From the NCBI GenBank assembly GCA_016841325.1, contig JAENZJ010000012.1, positions 1 to 64,000 of the forward strand: a stretch of 64,000 nt of DNA, given 5' to 3'. This DNA is from Thermincola carboxydiphila (GTDB lineage Bacteria > Bacillota > Thermincolia > Thermincolales > UBA2595). A program made the position numbers and the translations under genes. Within the stretch, counting starts at the first letter, position 1, and every line of letters starts with the position of its first letter. The notes under the pieces were generated by a model. It was not told the DNA's origin, did no database searches, and saw only the letters and a program-made list of their open reading frames with translations. Below, piece after piece: positions 18,471-28,528 of this stretch.

Positions 18471-19442
18471 TCAGTTACGCAAGGTGACATCCCCTGAAAT
18501 AACCCTCCTCATTGAACCATCTTTTTTCATCAGCAGAAGTGCCCCTTCAGCATCAATGTCAAAGGCTATTCCCTCATCAATGCCATCCAGGGAAGTAACC
18601 CTGACCCAGCGGTTTATGGTAACAGACATTTCCTTCCATAATGACAGAATCCTGTGGAAATGACCCCTGATGAATTCTTCATAAAGGGCATCAAAATGGT
18701 CCAAAATACCGGCCAGCAGGCTGACACGTGAGACTTGGCCGTCACTTTCTGCCGCGATGGAAGTAGCCGTTTCCGCCAGCCCTTCAACCAGCCCGGCACT
18801 GTCAAGATTTACATTGACACCGATACCGACAGCCACATAATTTACCCGGTCCACTTCAGCACTCATTTCTGTAAGTATTCCTGCCAGCTTGCGGCCCGAT
18901 ACCAGGATGTCATTAGGCCACTTTATCCCTGCTTCAATACCGGTTAATTCCCGAACTGCGCTGGCAACGGCAACAGCCGCTACCAGTGTAATTTTAGCGG
19001 CATCAACAGGGTTAATTGGCGGCCTGAGAATTGTGGTAAACCATAACCCCTCCCCCCCGGGGGAGTACCAGTCCCGGCCCAGCCTGCCCTTACCACCGGT
19101 TTGTTCTTCGGCAATCACAACCGTACCGTCCTCTGCACCTTCCCTGGCCAGTTCTTTGGCCAGTTCATTGGTAGAGCCCACTGTTTCACGGTATACTATA
19201 TTCCGCCCTATAAGCCTGCCGGTTAACAATCCTGACAGCTCATGGGTAAACAGACGGTCAGGGACATGCAGCAGCCGGTAACCGATTCTGGAATGAGACT
19301 CGATCCGGTAACCGTCTTCCCTCAGTTTTTTGATATGTTTCCAGACTGCAGTCCGGGATACCCCCAAGACCCGGCTTATTTCTTCCCCGGAAACATATTC
19401 GGGATACCTCTTTTTCAGCAGGGATACAATCTGACCCTTCAT
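18471..19442 (-). CDS. birA: Bifunctional biotin-protein ligase / biotin repressor
   Basis: Group II BirA, 323 residues. An N-terminal winged helix (about 1-65, SGEEISRVLGVSRTAVWKHIKKL) is followed by the ligase core with GKGRLGRDWYSP (the biotinyl-AMP loop), KWPNDI and VGIGVNVN, and a C-terminal SH3-like domain. It activates biotin with ATP, biotinylates carboxylase carriers and represses biotin genes. The ATG at 19442 (GGTGAGGTG upstream) is preferred over the start at 19493. A BirA operator at 19487-19518 suggests self-repression, and bioY downstream carries a second operator. Confidence 0.95.
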   Translation of the reverse strand: MKGQIVSLLKKRYPEYVSGEEISRVLGVSRTAVWKHIKKLREDGYRIESHSRIGYRLLHVPDRLFTHELSGLLTGRLIGRNIVYRETVGSTNELAKELAREGAEDGTVVIAEEQTGGKGRLGRDWYSPGGEGLWFTTILRPPINPVDAAKITLVAAVAVASAVRELTGIEAGIKWPNDILVSGRKLAGILTEMSAEVDRVNYVAVGIGVNVNLDSAGLVEGLAETATSIAAESDGQVSRVSLLAGILDHFDALYEEFIRGHFHRILSLWKEMSVTINRWVRVTSLDGIDEGIAFDIDAEGALLLMKKDGSMRRVISGDVTLRN

Positions 19443-19486
19443 AACACACCTCACCGTGACTTCATTATAAAATATAAAACAGCATA

Positions 19487-19518
19487 TTGTCAACTACTAT
19501 GTTAATTATGGTTAACAA
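19487..19518. promoter_or_regulatory. BirA operator upstream of birA
   Basis: TTGTCAAC (19487-19494), 16 bases, GTTAACAA (19511-19518), centred about 60 bases before the birA ATG. Supports autoregulation of birA. Confidence 0.8.
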
Positions 19519-19577
19519 TTATGCTGCATACTTAAATTCTTAAAATAGCAATAATAACACAGCGCAACTCACAGCCT

Positions 19578-20476
<899 letters not shown>

Positions 20477-20502
<26 letters not shown>

Positions 20503-22111
20503 TTATTCCGCCTCCTGCATCCCGGTAAATGACTATATGCTTTTTCCAGTTAACATCGTCCCTGACCCCGTAATTTGCCCTGCAGTGCCCTCCCCTGCTC
20601 TCACCCCTGGAAAGGGCGGCATACGTAATCAGGGTAGCAACAGTAAGAATGTTAAATGTTTCCATTTCCTCCATACCCCTGGCCTCACACCCAAATATGG
20701 CCTGCATTTTTTGCAGACATTTCAGGGCATCGTGCAGGTTTTTTTCCTCCCTGATAATGCCTACATTTTCCCACATCAGGTTCTGGACAGTTTCCCTGGC
20801 TTCCCTGATCCGGGAAACATCGTCCAGTGTCGGAGTAAGTAATCTCTCATTACTGAAATGAAGTCCATGGGGCCCCCGCCATTCCTTAAATTTAGGCTTA
20901 CTGCTGTCTACTATCCTGTGGCCGAATACCAGGCCATCCAGGAGGGAATTACTGGCCAGGCGGTTGGCGCCGTGGACCCCCTGACATGCCGCTTCTCCAC
21001 AGGCATAAAGCCCGGCAATGGAGGTCTCCCCATTGAGATTTGTCTGAATGCCGCCCATCATGTAATGGGCTGCCGGAGCCACCGGAATCATTTCTTGTGC
21101 TATATCTATACCATATTGGGAACAGGTCCGTGCAATGGTAGGAAACCTCTTTTTAACCTTTTTACCTGTAATGGGAGACAAGTCAAGATATACATGGGTG
21201 CTGCCGGTTGCAGCCATTTCACGGAATATGGCCCTGGCTACTATATCCCGTGCAGCAAGTTCCGCCCCAGGATGATACCTGGGCATAAAGCGCTCTCCAT
21301 GGATATTTCTCAGGACAGCCCCTTCTCCCCTGACGGCCTCAGAAATTAAAAAGCGGGGAGCTCCCGGAAGAAACAGCGCAGTGGGGTGAAATTGCACAAA
21401 CTCCATATCCATCAACCCCGCCCCTGCCCTGAAAGCCAGGGCTGCACCATCACCGGTGGCTACTTCGGGATTGGTGGTATTTCGGAAAACCTGTCCGGCC
21501 CCTCCTGTGGCCAGTACAGTTATTTTAGCAAAATATGCTATAGTCTTCTGGGCCAGGTTGTCCCACACCAGGGCGCCATAGCATTTGTTCCCTTCGGTAA
21601 GTAAGTCAATTACCATATGGTCTTCCAAAAAATGCACCTTATTTTCGCTGAGAATTCTCCTGGCAAGGGTATTTTGAATTTCCTCTCCTGTGAAATCACC
21701 GGCATGCAGAATCCGCCTCCGGCTGTGGGCTGCTTCCCGGGTAAATGTCAGTTCACCGTCCAAACGGTCAAAATTGGCACCCAGCTCGATTAACTCCCGG
21801 ACCCGGTCCGGTCCTTCATTCACGAGCACCTCTACGGCTTCCACATCACAGAGCCCGGCTCCTGCCTCGAGGGTATCAGCCCGGTGCAGTGCCGGCGAGT
21901 CAGCACTGTGGATAGCCGCTGCAATACCACCCTGGGCTCTTTCGGTATTGGTGTCACCCATCTTTTTCTTGGTAAGCAGGGTAACTTCAGCAAATTCACT
22001 GGCTTTCAGGGCCGCATACAACCCGGCAATACCACTGCCGATGATAAGGTAGTCGGTCTGCTTTTGTGGCAGTGACCGGGTATCAAAATTTACGATATAC
22101 CTGGGAATCAA
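20477..22111 (-). CDS. nadB: L-aspartate oxidase
   Basis: FAD enzyme oxidising L-aspartate to iminoaspartate. 544 residues, with the dinucleotide motif GSGIAGLYAAL, ERAQGGIAAA, the substrate-loop EFVQFHPTAL, the HYMMGGIQTN segment and GANRLASNSLLDGLVFG. TTG at 22111 is the likely start, 6 bases after GGGGAGGG; a longer frame reads into nadA. Second gene of nadA-nadB-nadC. Confidence 0.96.
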
Positions 22112-22124
22112 AAGAAACCCTCCC

Positions 22125-23051
22125 CTATTTAACCGCAATCATGCGCTCCACAGCGCCAAGAGCCTTGTCGCGGATTTGATCAGGCACTATAATCCGGGGC
22201 TGCATTTCCTCAAGTGATAACTTAACTTTTTCCAGAGTAGTGGCTTTCATGTTGGGACAGATTAATTCATCAGAAGCCATGAAAAATTTCTTACCGGGAG
22301 CGGTTTTTCTTATCTTGTGAAGAATTCCCGATTCAGTACCCAAAATAAACTCATTATGGTCACTTTCTTTGGCAAACCTTATCATTCCGGATGTACTGAA
22401 AATCCTGTCAGCTAAGGCAACCACCTCTGGACGGCATTCGGGATGAACCATCACCAGGGCCCCGGGATGGTCTTGTTTGGCCTTTTGCAGCTGTTCGGCA
22501 GTCAGCCTGTCATGGGTATTACAAAAACCCTCCCAGTAGATTACTTCCCTGCCTGACTGCAAACCAACATAATGTCCCAGGTTCCTGTCAGGAACAAACA
22601 GGATGCGTTTATCAGCAGGAACAGACCTGACAACTTTGACAGCATTAGCAGAAGTACAGCAAATATCACTTTCTGCCTTCACCTCTGCTGAAGAATTAAC
22701 ATAACATATAACTACCGCATCAGGGCATTCTTTTTTCTTGGCCCTCAGTTGTTCTGCAGTTATCATATCTGCCATCGGACATCCCGCATTAACTTCAGGC
22801 AGCAGCACGGTCTTCTCAGGGGAAAGTATGGCTGCGGTTTCGGCCATAAAATGTACACCGCAAAACACAATGACATCAGCATCGGTTTTAGCTGCCTCTT
22901 CAGAAAGGCCCAGGGAGTCACCTGTGAAATCTGCAATATCCTGAACCTCCGGTCTCTGGTACAGGTGTGCCAGGATTATTGCATTACGCTTATTCTTGAG
23001 CTCCAGAATCTCTTTCTGCAGTCCGGAAAATTCAGATTCCTGTTTAATCAA
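22125..23051 (-). CDS. nadA: Quinolinate synthase A
   Basis: [4Fe-4S] enzyme condensing iminoaspartate with dihydroxyacetone phosphate to quinolinate. 308 residues with three pseudo-repeats and the three cluster cysteines in VNAGCPMAD, VHPECRPEV and DELICPNMK contexts; the substrate motif IILAHLYQRPEVQ is at the N-terminus. TTG start about 10 bases after AGGAG. First gene of the nad operon, with a good promoter at 23091-23119. Confidence 0.96.
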   Translation of the reverse strand: MIKQESEFSGLQKEILELKNKRNAIILAHLYQRPEVQDIADFTGDSLGLSEEAAKTDADVIVFCGVHFMAETAAILSPEKTVLLPEVNAGCPMADMITAEQLRAKKKECPDAVVICYVNSSAEVKAESDICCTSANAVKVVRSVPADKRILFVPDRNLGHYVGLQSGREVIYWEGFCNTHDRLTAEQLQKAKQDHPGALVMVHPECRPEVVALADRIFSTSGMIRFAKESDHNEFILGTESGILHKIRKTAPGKKFFMASDELICPNMKATTLEKVKLSLEEMQPRIIVPDQIRDKALGAVERMIAVK

Positions 23052-23090
23052 AGCATATCAACTCCTAATCGGGGCGTAAATGATATTCTT

Positions 23091-23119
23091 ATTCTATATT
23101 AAACTGCCAAAACCTGCAA
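23091..23119 (-). promoter_or_regulatory. Promoter of nadABC
   Basis: Minus strand TTGCAG (23119-23114), 17 bases, TAGAAT (23096-23091), about 40 bases before the nadA start. No clear NiaR-type operator was recognised. Confidence 0.6.
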
Positions 23120-23162
23120 CAAACTTCCCAATTAGCCATAATTATTCCACATATTCTTTAAT

Positions 23163-23546
23163 TCACCGGGATTCTCCCGCAGTCTCCCCCGAATTAATCT
23201 CACATACCCTGTTTTTGTCATCCACAAAAATAACGGTTGGATGGAACCCGGCTGCTTCCCGGTTATCAACCATGACATAAGAAATAATTATAATCCTGTC
23301 ACCCGGCTGTACCAGGCGCGCTGCCGCCCCGTTGAGGCAGACAGTGCCGGAACCCCTGGAGCCTTTAATGACATAGGTCTCAAAGCGCGCCCCATTATTA
23401 TTGTTCACAATTTGTACTTTCTCATTCTCCAGGATATCGGCTGCCTCCATCAGCGCTTCATCCAATGTTATACTGCCCACATAATTCAGGTCAGCCTCAG
23501 TCACTGTTGCCCGATGAATCTTTGATTTTAACATTGTCCTGAACAA
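23163..23546 (-). CDS. panD: Aspartate 1-decarboxylase
   Basis: Makes beta-alanine from aspartate for pantothenate. 127-residue proenzyme that cleaves itself at Gly-Ser in YVGSIT to form the pyruvoyl group; [11 protein letters not shown] and [11 protein letters not shown] are standard. TTG at 23546 fits the GGAGG spacing; an ATG 4 codons later is possible. It starts directly at the panC stop, so the two are translationally coupled. Confidence 0.95.
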   Translation of the reverse strand: MFRTMLKSKIHRATVTEADLNYVGSITLDEALMEAADILENEKVQIVNNNNGARFETYVIKGSRGSGTVCLNGAAARLVQPGDRIIIISYVMVDNREAAGFHPTVIFVDDKNRVCEINSGETAGESR

Positions 23547-24422
23547 CTAATCCACCTCCAGTACCACATTATCAATCAACCGGGTATCCCCGATAAACAC
23601 CGCCAGGGCAATAATCACCTGACCGCTGACGTTTTCAATCTCTTCAAGCCCGGGAAAGGACAGGATGTCCACATAATCTATCCTGGCCTTGGGCTCCCTG
23701 CCAATAAAACCGGTTACTTCTCTTTTCAGATCTGCCGTATTCCGGGCCCCGGAATTGATGAGATTTTTTGCCAGAAGGAGAGCCTTTGACAATACCAGGG
23801 CTGCTTTTCTTTCTTCAGGGTCAAGATACTTGTTGCGTGAGCTCATGGCCAGTCCGTCAGGTTCCCTGACAATAGGGACAATTTCTATTTCAAGGTTCAT
23901 ATTGAGGTCTGCAGCCATTTTCCGGAGGACAACTGCCTGCTGTGCATCTTTTTGACCAAAAAAGGCTATGTCAGGCTCAATAATGTTAAAAAGCTTGGTG
24001 ACAACAGTGGTGACTCCTCTGAAATGGCCGGGCCGTGACCTGCCGCATAGCCTGTCAGTCAGTCTGGTCACTTCCACAGTTGTCCCATATCCATCCGGAT
24101 ACATCTCTGCAACCCCAGGGGCAAATATCAGGCTGACTCCGGCGCTTTCGGCAAGCCTGACATCTCTCTCCAGGTCCCTGGGGTATTCTTCAAAATCCTC
24201 CCCCACACCAAACTGAAGCGGGTTAACAAAAATACTGGCAACAACAAAATCAGTCTTTGCGGCCGCTTTTCTCATCAGTGTCAGGTGTCCCTCATGCAGA
24301 TACCCCATTGTAGGAACAAACCCAATAGTTTTGCCCTGTCTCTTAACCTTCGTAATAACCTCTTTTATTTCCCCTATCGTTGTTATTACTCTTATACCCT
24401 TTGCTGTCTGCAAAACACCCAA
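23547..24422 (-). CDS. panC: Pantoate-beta-alanine ligase
   Basis: ATP-dependent joining of pantoate and beta-alanine to pantothenate. 291 residues with the HIGH-type motif PTMGYLHEGHLTLMRKA, FVNPLQFG, FFGQKDAQQ and the KMSKS-like SSRNKYL. TTG start after a run of eight G. Sits between panB and panD in the pan operon. Confidence 0.95.
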   Translation of the reverse strand: MGVLQTAKGIRVITTIGEIKEVITKVKRQGKTIGFVPTMGYLHEGHLTLMRKAAAKTDFVVASIFVNPLQFGVGEDFEEYPRDLERDVRLAESAGVSLIFAPGVAEMYPDGYGTTVEVTRLTDRLCGRSRPGHFRGVTTVVTKLFNIIEPDIAFFGQKDAQQAVVLRKMAADLNMNLEIEIVPIVREPDGLAMSSRNKYLDPEERKAALVLSKALLLAKNLINSGARNTADLKREVTGFIGREPKARIDYVDILSFPGLEEIENVSGQVIIALAVFIGDTRLIDNVVLEVD

Positions 24423-24484
24423 AACATAACCCCCCCCAGGACTAATTAAAGGTCACTCAGTATTAAGTATCCAGTACAGCCGAC

Positions 24485-25321
24485 TCAGTATAACTTGCCA
24501 AGCTCGGCTTCTTCCATGCCGAAACTGTGTTCAGGTCCCGGAAAACGCCCCTCTTTTACTTCAGCGCTGTACCGCCCCACAGCCTCGAGAATGGTGCTGT
24601 GCAGATCAGCATACTTCTTGGCAAACTTAGGGGATACCTCAGCATATAAACCAAGCATGTCATGGATTACCAGGACCTGACCGTCACAGCCGGCCCCGGC
24701 TCCTATTCCAATTGTGGGTACATCAATGCGCTCAGAAACCATTTTGGCAAGGGGCGCCGGGATACATTCCAGCACTATGGCAAACACACCGGCATCCTGC
24801 AAAGCCAGGGCATTGTTCAATATCAGCCGTGCCGCAGCCTCATCCCGGCCCTGAACCCGGTAACCGCCCAGTTTGTTTATGGACTGGGGAGTCAGGCCAA
24901 GGTGCCCCATTACCGGGATACCGGCATCATTAATGGCTTTTATTGTCTGGGAAATCTCCCGTCCGCCTTCAAGCTTGACAGCATTGGCTCCAGCCTCCTG
25001 AAGGAACCGCCCTGCATTCCTGACACTTTCCTCTACTGAAACCTGATAGGACATAAAAGGCATATCGGCAACCACCATGGCCTTTTTCGCCCCCCTGGAA
25101 ACAGCCTTGGTGTGAATCAGCATATCTTCCATGGTCACCGGTATTGTAGATTCGTAACCCAGGAGCACATTTCCCAGGGAATCACCAACCAGCAATATTT
25201 CAATACCTGCCTGGTCCAGCATTCTCGCCATGGAATAATCATAACACGTGAGTACCGTTATCTTCTCACCCCGTGCCTTCATTTCTCTCAATTTAAATGT
25301 GGTCACCCTGCTGTTATTCAT
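24485..25321 (-). CDS. panB: 3-methyl-2-oxobutanoate hydroxymethyltransferase
   Basis: Adds a hydroxymethyl group from methylene-THF to ketoisovalerate, the first committed step of pantothenate synthesis. 278-residue TIM barrel with LTCYDYSMARMLDQAG, VGDSLGNVLLGYEST, KLEGG, GHLGLTPQS and GIGAGAGCDGQVLV. ATG start, overlapping the DUF2520 gene by 8 bases. It consumes the folate made by the neighbouring fol genes. Confidence 0.96.
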   Translation of the reverse strand: MNNSRVTTFKLREMKARGEKITVLTCYDYSMARMLDQAGIEILLVGDSLGNVLLGYESTIPVTMEDMLIHTKAVSRGAKKAMVVADMPFMSYQVSVEESVRNAGRFLQEAGANAVKLEGGREISQTIKAINDAGIPVMGHLGLTPQSINKLGGYRVQGRDEAAARLILNNALALQDAGVFAIVLECIPAPLAKMVSERIDVPTIGIGAGAGCDGQVLVIHDMLGLYAEVSPKFAKKYADLHSTILEAVGRYSAEVKEGRFPGPEHSFGMEEAELGKLY

Positions 25322-26198
25322 TTTTCACAGCCCCCTCACAAAAAAGTTTTAGCAGCTCGTTTCTTTGGGTTTCATTAATACTTCCCTTTTCCAATGCTAT
25401 CTGCACAGTATGCCGCCCCAGGGTTTTGTATAATTCTGTATAGCTGTACTGCATTTTTGCCAAAGCGTTCAGGTGTCCCCCTATAGTACCGATATCACCC
25501 CTGGCAACAGGTCCCGTAAGGGATTTTACCGGCCCAAGCTTCTCTATATTTGATAAGGTGCCCCTGATCAGGGGTAATAATGCCAGTACCGCCTTCTCTT
25601 CAGGAATGCCTATGGAAGCGAATATTGTCAGGGCATAGTGTATCAGGGATACAAGGTAATTGGAAGCAACAACCGCACCCAGGTGATACAGCGGTTTATC
25701 TTCTTCCTGAATGATAAATGGCTCCCCTTCCAGATCCCTGGTTATCCTGTAGGCAGTCTCCATTGCCGCGGTATCACCCTGAATGCCGAAAAAAGAACCC
25801 GGCAGGTTCTCCAGGGCCTGCTCAATGCCGGCAAAGGACTGCAACGGGTGCAGGGAACAAATAACACCGCCCTGTTTCCTTACAGGAGCAAGCACTTCTG
25901 CAGGCAGGGCTCCACTCATATGAAAAAATAGGTGTTTTTCATTGACCATCCCTGAACCGGCCAGCAAAGATGCCATATGATGCAGTTCACGGTCAGGGGT
26001 GGTGATGAAAATTACTCCTGCAGACTCCAAGACCCGGGCAGGATCGTTATATGCCCTGCAGCCAAGCCTTTCGGCAAGGTTAGCAGCTGACACACCGGTC
26101 TTTGAATACAGCCCGGTAACCTGATGACCCTTATCCTGAAGCAGGATGGCAACTGCCGAGCCAACCACCCCTGTACCAATTACCCCAATCCTGTACAT
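25314..26198 (-). CDS. DUF2520 Rossmann-like protein
   Basis: 294 residues. An N-terminal NAD(P)-binding fold (RIGVIGTGVVGSAVA, residues about 2-130) precedes a helical C-terminal domain (YLVSLIHYALTIF ... GPVARGDIGTIGGHL) as in ProC- and ketopantoate-reductase-like enzymes. The family is often found with panBCD and annotated DUF2520. No panE is seen here, so it may supply the ketopantoate reduction step; that is inference. The ATG at 26198 lies 10 bases after AAAGGGG; TTG at 26207 is less likely. First gene of the pan operon. Confidence 0.8.
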   Translation of the reverse strand: MYRIGVIGTGVVGSAVAILLQDKGHQVTGLYSKTGVSAANLAERLGCRAYNDPARVLESAGVIFITTPDRELHHMASLLAGSGMVNEKHLFFHMSGALPAEVLAPVRKQGGVICSLHPLQSFAGIEQALENLPGSFFGIQGDTAAMETAYRITRDLEGEPFIIQEEDKPLYHLGAVVASNYLVSLIHYALTIFASIGIPEEKAVLALLPLIRGTLSNIEKLGPVKSLTGPVARGDIGTIGGHLNALAKMQYSYTELYKTLGRHTVQIALEKGSINETQRNELLKLFCEGAVKNE

Positions 26199-26245
26199 AG
26201 CCTGCAAACCCCTTTAACAGAATTTTTGGACAATGATAAGTAAAT

Positions 26246-26278
26246 AAAAAAACCTCCCAGACAAAATCCGAAAGGCTT
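26246..26278 (-). terminator. Terminator-like hairpin between folK and the pan genes
   Basis: Minus strand AAGCCT ... AGGTTT with inner CGGA/TCTG pairs, then TTTTTTTATTT. It lies between folK and the DUF2520 gene, so it either ends the fol operon or is the attenuator of a leader for pan. Confidence 0.65.
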
Positions 26279-26289
26279 TTGAAACAAAT

Positions 26290-26407
26290 TCAACTATACC
26301 TTCCGTCTCGGTCCTTACGGCTCCAAGCGGTTCTTTGGTTTTATGAAAACATAAAAAAACAAGACTCTCGGTGAAGTTCCGGTAAAAACGGATACTTCCC
26401 AGCGTCT
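26290..26407 (-). promoter_or_regulatory. Candidate structured leader of the pan operon
   Basis: On the minus strand, AGAC/GTCT close a hairpin (26362-26407) with GAAGT/ACTTC and CCG/CGG arms and unpaired A residues on both sides. A second element has CTTGG/CCGAG (about 26310-26332). Two hairpins with bulged A before pantothenate genes recall the pan RNA motif. I could not verify the match; it may instead be 3' structure of folK mRNA. Confidence 0.35.
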
Positions 26408-26413
26408 ATTATT

Positions 26414-26908
26414 TTACCACAATTTTCGGTTAATGCAAACGAATTTTTTAATGTTATCCAAAACTTCCCTAACCTGTGCAGCAGTCCTCCCATCTGGGAA
26501 CTCGGCCTCAGGTGCAATTTCGGCCAGGGGAACCATCACAAAGGCCCGCTCTGCCATCCTCGGGTGAGGAATTACTAATTGCTCCGTATTTATGTTTAAC
26601 CGGTCATAAAGCAGGATATCCAGATCAATAACCCGGGGACCCCACCTGATATTCCTGACCCTGCCAAGTTCATTTTCTAATTCCTGAAGGGTGTGTAACA
26701 GCTCTTCCGGTGCAAGCACTGTTTCTACCTGGGCAACACAGTTATGAAACCAGGCCTGGTCTTCATAGCCAACCGGCTCGGTCTCATACAGCCCGGAGAC
26801 TGCAGTAATCCTGATTCCCTCCATATCATCAATCATTTTCAGGGCCCTTTCCAGATTAGAGACCGGGTCACCCATGTTAGACCCCAGTCCAATATAGGCA
26901 CGGGACAT
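26414..26908 (-). CDS. folK: 6-hydroxymethyl-7,8-dihydropterin pyrophosphokinase
   Basis: Transfers pyrophosphate from ATP to hydroxymethyldihydropterin. 164 residues with YIGLGSNMGDP, LYETEPVGYEDQ, ELGR, RWGPRVIDLDILLYD and IPHPRMAERAFVMVPL. ATG overlaps the folB stop. Confidence 0.95.
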   Translation of the reverse strand: MSRAYIGLGSNMGDPVSNLERALKMIDDMEGIRITAVSGLYETEPVGYEDQAWFHNCVAQVETVLAPEELLHTLQELENELGRVRNIRWGPRVIDLDILLYDRLNINTEQLVIPHPRMAERAFVMVPLAEIAPEAEFPDGRTAAQVREVLDNIKKFVCINRKLW

Positions 26909-27276
26909 TATGGTTTAATCCCCCTTATGATTTCACACCCCATATAGTCAAAAATTCCGCTTATTGGGGCATGAGGTTTACGCACATTCACCCTCACCTG
27001 GTCAACACGGTAATTCTCCAGGATTTCCCGGGCCACTGTCTCAGCAAGGGCTTCAATCAGATTAAAATTTCTCTGGGTAACAATGTTTTTTACTGTTGCA
27101 TAGATATCAGCATAATTTATGGTTTGATTAACATCATCGGTCTCACCGGCTTGTCTCAGGTCAAGAGTAAGTTCAACATCAATAATAAACTTCTGTCCCA
27201 TAGCCTTTTCTTCCGGAAAGACACCATGTCTCCCATAGAACTGCATCCCGGAGAGCAGGATTTTATCATTAACCAA
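26908..27276 (-). CDS. folB: Dihydroneopterin aldolase
   Basis: Cleaves dihydroneopterin to hydroxymethyldihydropterin. 122 residues with GMQFYGRHGVFPEE, the INYADIY segment, LIEALAE and VRKPHAPI. TTG start, 8 bases after GGAGG. Middle of folP-folB-folK. Confidence 0.95.
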   Translation of the reverse strand: MVNDKILLSGMQFYGRHGVFPEEKAMGQKFIIDVELTLDLRQAGETDDVNQTINYADIYATVKNIVTQRNFNLIEALAETVAREILENYRVDQVRVNVRKPHAPISGIFDYMGCEIIRGIKP

Positions 27277-27281
27277 ATCTC

Positions 27282-28466
27282 TTACCTCCTTACCATGGCA
27301 TCTGTCATCCTGACAACCCGAGCCATTTCCTTAATGTCATGGACTCTGACGATATCCACTCCCTGCGCAATTCCAAAGGTTACCGTAGCTGCGGTACCCT
27401 CAACCCGTTCCATTACCGGGAGGTTTAGGGTATTGCCAATCATGGACTTCCTTGAGGTCCCTAAAAGCACGGGATAGCCCAGTGTCCTAAACTCCCAAAG
27501 CCGGTGCATCACCTCAAGGTTCTGTTCAGTATCCTTCCCAAACCCGATGCCGGGGTCTATGATAATGTTTTCCTTTTTTACACCTGCCTGGAGCGCCATA
27601 TCCACACTTTCCCCCAAAGCGCTGAGGATATCATCCATCATATTGCTGTACTCAGTGCCTTTTTGGTTGTGCATAAGGACCAGGGGAACATCCTGGTACC
27701 TGGCCACCACATCTGCCATGTCAGGGTCAGCCTTAAGGCCCCAGACATCGTTTATTAGGTGGGCCCCTTCTTCCAGAGCCTGCCTGGCAACCTCTGCCTT
27801 ATAGGTATCCACAGAGATAGGTACATCAATCTCTTTAACCAGTTTTTTCAGGACCGGTAAAACACGCTCCAGTTCCTCTTCTAGAGACACGGGATCAGCA
27901 GTAGGCCTTGTTGATTCACCGCCAATATCAATAATATCTGCCCCCAGCTCAACCATTTTCCGGGCATGTTTCACAGCCGTATCCAAATCAAAAAACCTGC
28001 CGCCATCTGAAAAGGAGTCAGGGGTTATGTTTAAAATGCCCATAATAATAGTGCGTTCACCAAGCGGCAGATGATATCCCCTGCAGTTTAATGCCCTGCA
28101 GCTGTCACCTTCGAGGTTATTTAAGGTGCAGCAAAGGACATCGGCCAGTCTGCTCAAACCAAAGGGCTGGGCTTTCAGTTTATTAATAACCCTGTGGAAC
28201 TGTTTTATTGTACCCATTAACAGGACATCAGTTGTATCCACAGATAAATTGCCGACACCCCGACTTACAGCCGCCTCTCCACCCTTTGAAAGCATCTCCT
28301 GTTTCAGGATAACTGCCGCCTTGACAGGAACACCTGTAACCCTGATAACCCTGTGCACTGCCTTGGCGGACATAATGTTGACTCCTGAAGTGTCCGCTCC
28401 TGTTAGAGCAATCTCCCTTTTTGCATCTTCAATATCACCTACTCTGATTGCCCGCACCTTAAGCAC
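27282..28466 (-). CDS. folP: Dihydropteroate synthase with N-terminal extension
   Basis: Joins pterin pyrophosphate and p-aminobenzoate. The synthase core (about residues 137-394) has GILNITPDSFSDGG, DIGGESTRP, ISVDTYKAEVA, LINDVWG, DPGIGFGK and LLGTSRKS. About 130 extra residues at the N-terminus have no motif I recognise and include a cluster CC ... C ... C just before the core. The extension makes the protein longer (394) than the usual 270-290. GTG start after GGAGG. Confidence 0.93.
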   Translation of the reverse strand: MLKVRAIRVGDIEDAKREIALTGADTSGVNIMSAKAVHRVIRVTGVPVKAAVILKQEMLSKGGEAAVSRGVGNLSVDTTDVLLMGTIKQFHRVINKLKAQPFGLSRLADVLCCTLNNLEGDSCRALNCRGYHLPLGERTIIMGILNITPDSFSDGGRFFDLDTAVKHARKMVELGADIIDIGGESTRPTADPVSLEEELERVLPVLKKLVKEIDVPISVDTYKAEVARQALEEGAHLINDVWGLKADPDMADVVARYQDVPLVLMHNQKGTEYSNMMDDILSALGESVDMALQAGVKKENIIIDPGIGFGKDTEQNLEVMHRLWEFRTLGYPVLLGTSRKSMIGNTLNLPVMERVEGTAATVTFGIAQGVDIVRVHDIKEMARVVRMTDAMVRR

Positions 28467-28528
28467 CTTTTCATTCCTCCAAATCAGATTGTAATATTAT
28501 TCTAATCCTGATAAATAATTTTTTTCTA

